From Sedimentisphaerales bacterium (GTDB lineage Bacteria; Planctomycetota; Phycisphaerae; Sedimentisphaerales; Anaerobacaceae): a DNA stretch of 6,422 bases. Position numbers and translations under genes: made by a program. Shown one piece after another: positions 1-6,079 of the stretch; positions within the stretch are counted from its first letter, which is position 1, and each line of letters opens with the position of its first letter. The stretch lies in the NCBI GenBank assembly GCA_016933985.1, contig JAFGTU010000339.1, forward strand, positions 1 to 6,422. Reading direction: 5' to 3'. Under the pieces are notes generated by a model. It saw only the letters and a program-made list of their open reading frames with translations, did not search any database and was not told the origin of the DNA.

Positions 1-1173
1 AAGCTCGGCGATGAGCCTCTCCATCGCCTCCGGGCCGGCGCCGTCGGTGAACCTGTCCCAGATTCGGCCCTGCATAATCGGCTGGACGGCTGGCAGGTCG
101 GCCTCGGTGACGCCCACGCTGTCGAGATATTCGAGGTATTCGGTCATATTGACCGGCGGGGTCGGCCCGCCCGACGACTCGGCCATAACGTCGAGATACT
201 TGGGTGGAAACTCGTTCATCATGACGCCGCCGTTTTCGCCGTCGGCAATCTGGGTGACCACCGCAGGGATTGAGACGTCGCCTAAGTCCCAGCGGCGAAG
301 CGTCTGGGCCTCGTAATAAGGCTGCATCTGGCCGACCAGCTTGCTGTCGCTGCCCTGAGTCTTGATGATGCCGATAATGCTCATTATTTCGCCCGAGGAA
401 TTGCGGGCAACGAGGCGGTGCGGTATGTGCGGATGGCGGACCGGCTCGCCGTCCTCGAGACGCTCGATAGTATGCTCCTGGACGAGCAGCCATTGATAGC
501 CGCACTCTTTGAGCGTCTTGACGAATTCGTAGCAGACGTCCGGGTGATTGGGAAGGGCCATTTCGCACGGTGAGAAGCCCCTGACTCGGCTGAGGGCGTC
601 GAGGCCGAAGAGGGCGGCGAAGAAATGCTGCCAGGCGCGGACGTGGAGGCGGTAGTCCTGTACGGGAGTCGAGGGGGCGACGGGATGTCCCCACGGCGAA
701 CCGAGCCATTCGACGTGGGAATAATAGGCCGGGTCGCAGGTGATTGTTCGCAGGCTCTTTATGACGTCGGACTGCCGCATCTGGCACAGGCCGTGGAGCA
801 GGCAGCCGGAATAGTCGAGCATTATACGAGGGTCTTTGCCGGCCTCGAGGAGCTGGCTGATCAGTTCGCCCATTCGCTTGTAGCACCAGTGGAAGACGAA
901 GGCGTTGTGGTTGTCGCCGGTATCGGGATTGCGCATCATATATTCGAGGTTGCTGATGATGCGGGCGGTGCGCAGGTCGCCGCCGCCGGCGGGTATTAGG
1001 GGCTGGTGCATGTGTAGGGCTATGGCGAAGGCGCTGTCGATGTTCTCGAAGTCCACCCTGCTGTCGGGCAGGTACAGCGGACCCGGCCGGGCGCACGCAG
1101 CGGCGATCCGATCTTCGCAGCCGCAGATGTTCGGCAGCCCGCCAACGTATTCGGGAAAATCTTTAGCGCTCAT
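1..1173 (-). CDS. GH57-like glycoside hydrolase, N-terminal 391 residues (partial, runs off left edge)
   Basis: Reading the minus strand from the ATG at 1173 gives 391 codons without a stop, up to the window edge. The start is fixed by an in-frame TGA directly before the ATG. The protein resembles glycoside hydrolase family 57, whose retaining enzymes act on alpha-glucans. ALHMHQPLIP (residues 52-61) matches the N-terminal HQP signature. GFSPCEMALP (199-208) matches the region holding the catalytic glutamate, here E204, with Ser where many members have Trp. ADGENGG (310-316) is a candidate for the general acid/base region, with D311. The HQP motif lies about 55 residues in, after an extension with C17, C19 and C27; in many GH57 enzymes it is close to the N-terminus. 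There is no signal peptide, so a cytoplasmic location is likely. It is probably the third gene of the operon, 38 nt after the GH172 gene, with only a weak ribosome-binding site. Family membership is fairly secure; substrate is unknown, and the C-terminus is not visible. Confidence 0.82.
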   Translation of the reverse strand, partial: MSAKDFPEYVGGLPNICGCEDRIAAACARPGPLYLPDSRVDFENIDSAFAIALHMHQPLIPAGGGDLRTARIISNLEYMMRNPDTGDNHNAFVFHWCYKRMGELISQLLEAGKDPRIMLDYSGCLLHGLCQMRQSDVIKSLRTITCDPAYYSHVEWLGSPWGHPVAPSTPVQDYRLHVRAWQHFFAALFGLDALSRVRGFSPCEMALPNHPDVCYEFVKTLKECGYQWLLVQEHTIERLEDGEPVRHPHIPHRLVARNSSGEIMSIIGIIKTQGSDSKLVGQMQPYYEAQTLRRWDLGDVSIPAVVTQIADGENGGVMMNEFPPKYLDVMAESSGGPTPPVNMTEYLEYLDSVGVTEADLPAVQPIMQGRIWDRFTDGAGPEAMERLIAEL

Positions 1174-1187
1174 TCAAATACCAATAA

Positions 1188-1208
1188 CCTGCCAATACGG
1201 CCGGCAGG
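1188..1208 (-). other. Possible intercistronic hairpin before the GH57-like gene
   Basis: CCTGCC (1188-1193) and GGCAGG (1203-1208) can pair as a perfect 6-bp GC-rich stem with a 9-nt loop, in the 38-nt gap between the GH172 stop and the GH57-like start. No T-tract follows on the minus strand, so it does not look like an intrinsic terminator. The 3' arm on the transcript (GGCAGG) holds the only purine-rich stretch ahead of the GH57-like start, 14 nt away. Pairing could therefore affect translation or mRNA stability. One short stem could arise by chance. Confidence 0.25.
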
Positions 1209-1211
1209 CAC

Positions 1212-2747
1212 TCAATTATAGTCGGAACGATAATAGAAAGCGACCCCGCTGTAGCGTTTCGTATCGAGATTCGGCACCTCATTGGCGTTGTGCCCATGCT
1301 CCCAGGTTATCAGCAGCGAGTCCCGAAAGGGCACGGCCCAGGGGATATCCATACGATAGCATATCGGCGAATTACCTTGAATCGTGATCCCGTGAAGGGC
1401 CAGCGTGCCCGTATGCGATAGCCCCCAGGCGAAGTTGAAGTAGTCCTCGGTTCCCGTCCCGTGAATTGATGGCTGCTTTTCGCCGTCGATGAAGAAGGAG
1501 TCGTCGCCCTCCATGTGGCCGGGACGATCCATTACGAGGCCGACGAATTGGCCGGCGCCCTTGAGGTCGGCAACGCAATAGTCTCTGCCGAGCGGGGGAG
1601 AAGGATAGTCGTACCGATGGGTGCAAAAAACGGCGTCACTGTTTAACACTTCTTCCAGCCTGTACCGTATCTTAGCTTCGATGGAAGCGCTCGTTTTCGC
1701 CTCAGAGCGCACGGCTATCTTCGCTTTCCGCCGAAAGGGCATGGGCAGATAGCAATAGTAAGCCCCGTCGGCAAAACCGGTCCACAACCCCGCGACATCC
1801 TGCGAAGGTCTGCCCGAATCCGCGCAGGCGAAGAACGGCCCTATCGGCGCCGAGACCTGCGGATTCTTCGAGCCGTCCCAAAGCATCTCCACCCATATTC
1901 CTTCGGGCTTATCGACGCGCAGTTGAATTTCGTAGATCACCGCGGGGCCATCCAACTCGAACAGCGAGTCGCGGGCGCCGGGATTTAGAACCGTTTTGAC
2001 TGTGCTTTGCCTGACCTGCGCAATGTCACCCCAGGGAGACCGCCCGCAGTTCGACCACAGTGATCGGACCTTCGCCAGGGCCTCGGATTCGGACTGGCTT
2101 GGATCCCACGCAAATCGTTTGACGGACGTGTCGGGCTGGAATTTGCGATATGTAATCTGGTAGTATATGTGCGGTATCTGTCGGCCGAAGCTGTTGAGGC
2201 GATATTTGTATTGTTCCTTCGGGGCCATCGGGACGAGGACGACCTTGCAGAATTCTTGAAATGCTATGGGCACGTATGAATAGCGTCCCGGGTATTTGCT
2301 ATCGCCGCAGAGCCCGGCCAGCGGAGTGATAAAAGGGTGATGGCTGCCGGTGAAGATTTCGTCAAGATCGACTTCGATGACCGGCCGGCTCCTATCATCG
2401 AGAAATATGAGCAGATCGTAAGGCTCGCCGCCGATCTGGCTCTTGTACGTGAACCACATCCGGTCTATACAGCCTGGGCCGTCGGCCTCCATCAGCACGT
2501 AATGGTTATTGCTTTCGATGCGAAGGAAGTTGCCGGAGTCGAAGTAGCCGCCGCCTCGGTCATAGCCGGACGCCTGCAACGTCCGCCAGGGCTTTAGCCG
2601 GCAGACGGAGCGAAGATCGAGCATCTCGGCGAATGAGCCGGGCGGCGCAGCTTGTCTTGACGCCGCAGCAATTGCGGCGGTGCTAAGGAGGCCGGCAATT
2701 GGATACACAGCAGCCGCTATAAGCTCGAATCGAAAACGCATCTTCAC
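1212..2747 (-). CDS. Exported DUF2961 / GH172 family glycoside hydrolase
   Basis: This 511-residue protein belongs to the DUF2961 family, now also glycoside hydrolase family 172. Characterised members act on furanosides: alpha-D-fructofuranosyl linkages (difructose dianhydride I synthase/hydrolase) and D-arabinofuranosyl linkages. The N-terminal half carries the family pattern: GYDRGGGYFDSGNFLRI (61-77), then MEADGPGCIDRMWFT (86-100). The C-terminal half has HMEGDDSFFIDGE (411-423) and HGTGTEDYFNFAWG (429-442). E413 and E434 are 21 residues apart, the same spacing I recall for the catalytic pair E270/E291 of the Bifidobacterium enzyme, so both catalytic residues appear to be present. Residues 1-29 form a Sec signal peptide (basic start, hydrophobic core, Ala-rich end near AIAAA), which indicates export. 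The start is GTG, with GAGAG 7 nt upstream; an ATG two codons later (2741) is an alternative with poorer spacing. The gene follows the DUF1080 gene by 21 nt, consistent with one transcript. The exact substrate cannot be read from sequence. Confidence 0.88.
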   Translation of the reverse strand: MKMRFRFELIAAAVYPIAGLLSTAAIAAASRQAAPPGSFAEMLDLRSVCRLKPWRTLQASGYDRGGGYFDSGNFLRIESNNHYVLMEADGPGCIDRMWFTYKSQIGGEPYDLLIFLDDRSRPVIEVDLDEIFTGSHHPFITPLAGLCGDSKYPGRYSYVPIAFQEFCKVVLVPMAPKEQYKYRLNSFGRQIPHIYYQITYRKFQPDTSVKRFAWDPSQSESEALAKVRSLWSNCGRSPWGDIAQVRQSTVKTVLNPGARDSLFELDGPAVIYEIQLRVDKPEGIWVEMLWDGSKNPQVSAPIGPFFACADSGRPSQDVAGLWTGFADGAYYCYLPMPFRRKAKIAVRSEAKTSASIEAKIRYRLEEVLNSDAVFCTHRYDYPSPPLGRDYCVADLKGAGQFVGLVMDRPGHMEGDDSFFIDGEKQPSIHGTGTEDYFNFAWGLSHTGTLALHGITIQGNSPICYRMDIPWAVPFRDSLLITWEHGHNANEVPNLDTKRYSGVAFYYRSDYN

Positions 2748-2768
2748 CGTCTTTCTCTCACTTGAGAA

Positions 2769-3635
2769 CTACTGCTCCAGAGGGAGAATCTCGACCTTTC
2801 GGAACTCAACGGGATGGCTCTCGGCCTGGAGGGAGATATAGCCTTCGCTCAGCATTAAGTTGCCGTCCTTAATCAGTTTTTTTGCGTCGGCGTCCGATTC
2901 ATCGAGTTGCGGCTGCTCGTATTCGATGACGACTTGGCCGTCGATGATGTGCTTTATCTTACCGTTGCCGTGGACCTCGAATTCGACCTTTACCCACTGG
3001 TCGCCGTGGTAGGTCTTCGACTTCGAGTTGATGCAGTGCGTCTTAACGAGTTTGTCGCCCATCACGACGTTCGTGCCTGGTGTGCAGAGATTGGCGGTGG
3101 GGCGTTCGCCCGTGCCGCTGCCTCCGAGAAGCTGGCCCTCGATGGAGACGGGGAAATTCTGGTCCTTTCCCATGCTCTCGGGCGACTGGCAGTGCAGCAT
3201 TGCGCCGCTGTTCCTGAAAGCCCATCCAGCCCCGCCCGGCGTCTGCTCGCCTACGAAGCGGTATTCGATGCGCAGGCGATAGCAGGAGAACTTGCCTTTG
3301 TAAAAGATGTGGCCGAATTTGTCGTCGAACTTCTCATACTTGTCGTAGCAGACCTTTAGCAGCCCGTCCTCGACTCGGAATGTATCGTTGTAGTTATCGC
3401 CCAGCTCGCAGCCTGCAATCTTAATCTTCCAGTCCTTGAGATCCTTGCCGTTGAACAGCTTGATCCATTTACCTTTAGCCGGTTTCCCGGCAGGCGTCGG
3501 CTCATCTTGCCGGCCCGCCCCTTTTGCCGCCCACGAGCAGGCAACCACAAATACACTTAGGCACAAGAGCCGCAACGCAGCTCGCCGGATGCCGCCGGAA
3601 TTACCATTTCTCATAGATATGCGTCTTACAGTCAT
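2769..3635 (-). CDS. Exported DUF1080 protein (3-keto-disaccharide hydrolase family), probable lipoprotein
   Basis: The 288-residue product belongs to the DUF1080 family (Pfam 3-keto-disaccharide hydrolase), a LamG/concanavalin-like beta-sandwich fold. Some members cleave 3-keto-glycosides made by a separate sugar 3-dehydrogenase. Visible signs are the N-terminal LFNGKDLKDW (60-69), the central GGAGWAFRNSGAMLHCQSPE region, and the typical C-terminal strand ending in SHPVEFRKVEILPL. The ATG at 3635 is chosen because AAGGGG lies 9 nt upstream; the frame stays open to a TTG at 3677 (14 more residues) and has another ATG at 3614. The N-terminus is a signal peptide with several arginines and a hydrophobic core ending in VVAC, which fits a loose lipobox with Cys33 as the lipidated residue and Ser at +2. 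This suggests a membrane-anchored extracytoplasmic protein. It is the first gene of the minus-strand operon, 21 nt before the GH172 gene. No sugar dehydrogenase partner is in the window, so the enzymatic role is inferred from the family, where many members are untested. Confidence 0.88.
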   Translation of the reverse strand: MTVRRISMRNGNSGGIRRAALRLLCLSVFVVACSWAAKGAGRQDEPTPAGKPAKGKWIKLFNGKDLKDWKIKIAGCELGDNYNDTFRVEDGLLKVCYDKYEKFDDKFGHIFYKGKFSCYRLRIEYRFVGEQTPGGAGWAFRNSGAMLHCQSPESMGKDQNFPVSIEGQLLGGSGTGERPTANLCTPGTNVVMGDKLVKTHCINSKSKTYHGDQWVKVEFEVHGNGKIKHIIDGQVVIEYEQPQLDESDADAKKLIKDGNLMLSEGYISLQAESHPVEFRKVEILPLEQ

Positions 3636-3644
3636 TTTCAGTAG

Positions 3645-3650
3645 CCCCTT
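3645..3650 (-). promoter_or_regulatory. Shine-Dalgarno sequence of the DUF1080 gene
   Basis: On the minus strand AAGGGG lies 9 nt before the ATG at 3635. It decides between that ATG and the longer TTG-initiated frame from 3677, which has no comparable site in front of it. Confidence 0.6.
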
Positions 3651-3669
3651 ATTAGCGTATTCAATATTC

Positions 3670-3687
3670 TTAACCAACCAAGGTTAA
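3670..3687. repeat. Perfect 6-bp inverted repeat in the divergent intergenic region
   Basis: TTAACC (3670-3675) and GGTTAA (3682-3687) form a perfect inverted repeat around a 6-nt spacer. It lies 35 nt upstream of the DUF1080 start, in the 208-nt region between the two divergent gene runs. The position would suit an operator for the minus-strand sugar operon. Arms this short are expected by chance fairly often in a region of this size, and no second copy was seen. Confidence 0.22.
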
Positions 3688-3730
3688 TCGCCGAAGACCT
3701 ATACTTCAACCCAAAACTCAACCGTCATTG

Positions 3731-3736
3731 TATAAG
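3731..3736 (+). promoter_or_regulatory. tsaD: Possible -10 element for the tsaD run
   Basis: TATAAG matches five of six positions of the sigma-70 -10 consensus and lies in the intergenic region about 110 nt ahead of the tsaD ATG. No good -35 hexamer sits 16-18 nt upstream. Promoter consensus in the presumed lineage is uncertain, so this is only a candidate. Confidence 0.22.
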
Positions 3737-3843
3737 ATGGACGTCCCGGCCCGTTCTCGCTTCGTGCCTTAGCATCTATCGCCAAAACGCGCCAATGCCA
3801 TCGGCCGTTGACATTCCCGCCCCCTGGAGTTACCATCGCCGCG

Positions 3844-4881
3844 ATGGCAAAAGACTCTATCATCATCCTCGGCATTGAGACAAGCTGCGATGAGACCGCC
3901 GCCGCCGTCGTCGCTGACGGACGCGAGGTAAAGTCCTCCGTAGTCGCATCCCAGGTCGAGTTGCACGAGAAGTACGGCGGCGTCGTTCCCGAAATAGCAT
4001 CGCGCGCTCACATCGAGCAGATATATCCCGTAATAACCGAGGCCATTGAGCAGGCGGGCGTAGGCAAGGACGATATCGACGCAGTGGCGGTCGCCAATCA
4101 GCCGGGCCTGACAATTGCCCTCGTAGTGGGCGTCACCGCCGCCAAGACACTGAGCTTCGCATGGCAAAAGCCTTTGATTGCCATAAATCACCTCCACGCC
4201 CATCTCCAGTCCGCGATGCTGGCCGAAGGAGAGCTCGAGCTGCCCGCCGTCGCCCTTATCGTCTCCGGCGGGCACACCAGCCTCTACGACTGCGAATCGC
4301 CGCTGGACCTGAAGCTTCTCGGCTCCACTATCGACGACGCGGCAGGAGAGGCCTTCGACAAGGTCGCCAATATCCTCAAGCTCGGTTATCCCGGCGGCCC
4401 GGCCATCGAAAGGGCCGCCGCAAACGGCGACCCCAACGCAATAGAATTTCCACGCTCGATGTTGAGCAAAGATTCGCTGGATTTCTCCTTCAGCGGCGTC
4501 AAGACCGCCGTTCTTTACCACTGTCGAGGCCAGGATATGAAAGGCGAAAACCGCGTCGATTCGATGACCGACCGCGAAATCTCCGATATCGCAGCCTCAT
4601 TTCAGGCGGCGGTGGTCGATGTGCTTGTCAAGAAGACCCGGCGAGCCGTTGATAGAATAGGCGCAAAAACCATCCTCCTGGGCGGCGGAGTCGCCGCAAA
4701 CACGGTATTGCGAAGTGCCCTGGCGAAAATGTGCCAAGCCGCAAAACCCCCGAAAAAACTACTGGTCGCACCAAAACAGTATTGCACGGATAATGCCGTT
4801 ATGGTAGCGTCTTTGGCGTATTACAAATATCGGGCCGGCCTTTTTGCAGAATTGAACCTTGAGCCAAAAGCGACCGGCTAA
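3844..4881 (+). CDS. tsaD: TsaD, tRNA N6-threonylcarbamoyladenosine transferase subunit (Gcp/YgjD/Kae1)
   Basis: TsaD transfers the threonylcarbamoyl group from threonylcarbamoyl-AMP to A37 of tRNAs that read ANN codons, working in the cytoplasm with TsaB and TsaE in bacteria. All landmarks of this ASKHA-fold family are present: GIETSCDETAAAVV (10-23), metal-binding histidines H116 and H120 in INHLHAHL, the nucleotide-binding loop SGGHTSLY (141-148), DDAAGEAFDK (164-173), FSFSGVKTAV (214-223), LLGGGVAANT (278-287), and metal-ligand D316 in YCTDNAV. The length of 345 residues is normal. The ATG at 3844 puts the family's hydrophobic first strand at the N-terminus. The frame extends upstream to a TTG at 3808, adding 12 proline-rich residues without homology. 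The nearest GGAG is 14 nt before the ATG, which is rather far. TsaB and TsaE are not in this window. The serine hydrolase gene follows 7 nt after the stop. Confidence 0.97.
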   Translation: MAKDSIIILGIETSCDETAAAVVADGREVKSSVVASQVELHEKYGGVVPEIASRAHIEQIYPVITEAIEQAGVGKDDIDAVAVANQPGLTIALVVGVTAAKTLSFAWQKPLIAINHLHAHLQSAMLAEGELELPAVALIVSGGHTSLYDCESPLDLKLLGSTIDDAAGEAFDKVANILKLGYPGGPAIERAAANGDPNAIEFPRSMLSKDSLDFSFSGVKTAVLYHCRGQDMKGENRVDSMTDREISDIAASFQAAVVDVLVKKTRRAVDRIGAKTILLGGGVAANTVLRSALAKMCQAAKPPKKLLVAPKQYCTDNAVMVASLAYYKYRAGLFAELNLEPKATG

Positions 4882-4888
4882 GAGACGA

Positions 4889-6067
4889 ATGAGTCGAAAC
4901 GGAATTGAATTGATGCGAATAGAAAGAAACATAGCCTTGCTGTTAACACTTGCGGCGCTCCTAACCGCCTCGCCCCGTGTGCAGGCCCGATACACTCGGT
5001 CCCCAACCCTTGCTCCTTTCTTGGAGCCGATTCGTGAGAAGTATGACCTGCCTGCCCTGGCTGCGGCGGTTATTGTGGACGGAAAAACCGCCGCCTGGGA
5101 CGCAACCGGATTTCGCAGGTACGGCACGGATGTCAGGGTCACTGCGGAGGACAAATTCCATATCGGCTCATGCACCAAGGCAATGACCGCCACCCTCGTT
5201 GCGATGCTTGTTGACCGCGGCAAGCTATCCTGGGATACAACCCTCGCCCAGGCCCTGCCCGAGCTGGCGGAAGATATGCACCCGGACTATCGAGACGTCA
5301 CCCTGCGGCATCTGCTGGCCCACCGCGCAGGCCTGGCCCCGTCGGACAGAAGCTGGCCAAAAGAGAAGTCCTTTATGGACATGCACAATCTGCCCGGCAC
5401 GGCCACCGACCAGCGCCTTGCCTACGCAAAGATGATGCTCGCACAAGAGCCCGAAGCCAAGCCCGGCGAAAAGTACATCTACTCGAACGCCGGCTACTCA
5501 ATCCTGGGATTGATTGCCGAGCGCGCAATGAATAAGCCCTGGGAAACCCTCATGAAAGAGATGCTCTTCGAGCCCCTTCACATGGGTTCAGCCGGATCCG
5601 GCGCAATGGGCACGCCCGGCAGTATCCGCCAGCCGTGGCAGCATAGAATGGAAAACGGCAAGGTCCAGCCGATCGAGCCCGGCCCGCTCAGCGACAATCC
5701 CCTCGTATTAGCCCCCGCTGGAACCGTCCACTGCTCGATGAGACATTGGGCCGCGTTCGTCGCCGCACATCTCGACGGACCCAAAGGCAAGGGCGGCCTG
5801 CTCGAACCCGATACATTCAAGGTGCTGCACGACCCCGACTTCGGCGGAAACTACTCAGGCGGTTGGCAAATTACGCACAGGCAATGGGCCGACGGCAAGG
5901 TTCTCACCCACACCGGCAGCAACAATATGAACTTCGCCGTCGTCTGGATGGCCCCCAAGCGGAACTTCGCCGTCCTCGTGGCGTCCAACCAGGGCGGCGG
6001 TGATGTCGCAAAGGCATGCGACGAGGCCGCCTGGGCGTTGATAAAAAAATTCTTCCTCAAGGAATAA
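4889..6067 (+). CDS. Secreted serine hydrolase, class C beta-lactamase / penicillin-binding protein-like
   Basis: This product of about 392 residues is in the beta-lactamase (PF00144) superfamily, which includes class C beta-lactamases, D-alanyl-D-alanine peptidases and EstB-type esterases. The three active-site motifs are visible, numbered from the ATG at 4889: SCTK (94-97), giving nucleophile Ser94 and Lys97; YSN (198-200); and HTG (341-343), replacing the KTG of true beta-lactamases. HTG is common in esterase- or peptidase-like members, so antibiotic hydrolysis should not be assumed. The N-terminus has a Sec signal peptide with a leucine-rich core, probably cut after VQA, so the enzyme acts in the periplasm or outside. 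Starts at 4889 (AAGAG 4 nt upstream) and 4913 (GGA 9 nt upstream, giving a shorter MRIER n-region) are both plausible; a TTG at 4859 inside tsaD is less likely. The gene lies between tsaD and larB on one strand with short gaps. The substrate is unknown. Confidence 0.9.
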   Translation: MSRNGIELMRIERNIALLLTLAALLTASPRVQARYTRSPTLAPFLEPIREKYDLPALAAAVIVDGKTAAWDATGFRRYGTDVRVTAEDKFHIGSCTKAMTATLVAMLVDRGKLSWDTTLAQALPELAEDMHPDYRDVTLRHLLAHRAGLAPSDRSWPKEKSFMDMHNLPGTATDQRLAYAKMMLAQEPEAKPGEKYIYSNAGYSILGLIAERAMNKPWETLMKEMLFEPLHMGSAGSGAMGTPGSIRQPWQHRMENGKVQPIEPGPLSDNPLVLAPAGTVHCSMRHWAAFVAAHLDGPKGKGGLLEPDTFKVLHDPDFGGNYSGGWQITHRQWADGKVLTHTGSNNMNFAVVWMAPKRNFAVLVASNQGGGDVAKACDEAAWALIKKFFLKE

Positions 6068-6076
6068 GGAAGGTGA
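6066..6076 (+). promoter_or_regulatory. larB: Strong Shine-Dalgarno region ahead of larB
   Basis: AAGGAAGGTGA overlaps the TAA stop of the serine hydrolase. Its AAGGA core is 9 nt before the ATT at 6080, which is good initiation spacing. The first possible conventional start, TTG at 6095, lies 24 nt from that core and 18 nt from AGGTGA, which is too far. The overlap with the upstream stop suggests translational coupling. Confidence 0.6.
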
Positions 6077-6079
6077 ACC

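Noticed and set aside
1174..1211. Intrinsic terminator between the GH172 and GH57-like genes
   Set aside because: The 6-bp hairpin is not followed by a T-tract on the transcribed strand, and the next gene begins within 38 nt.
625..1387. Overlapping plus-strand open frames of 124 and 160 codons
   Set aside because: They are antisense to the GH57-like gene and the end of the GH172 gene, both supported by family motifs. The plus-strand translations look like random composition.
2907..3359. A 150-codon plus-strand open frame
   Set aside because: It is antisense to the conserved core of the DUF1080 gene and has no recognisable motif of its own.
3769..4521. A 250-codon open frame on the minus strand opposite tsaD
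   Set aside because: It lies antisense to the strongly conserved TsaD coding sequence and its translation shows no recognisable motif. It is a codon-bias shadow.
4889..6067. Calling the serine hydrolase an antibiotic-resistance beta-lactamase
   Set aside because: It has SxxK and YxN but HTG instead of KTG, and sits among housekeeping genes. Esterase- or peptidase-like members of the family fit equally well or better.
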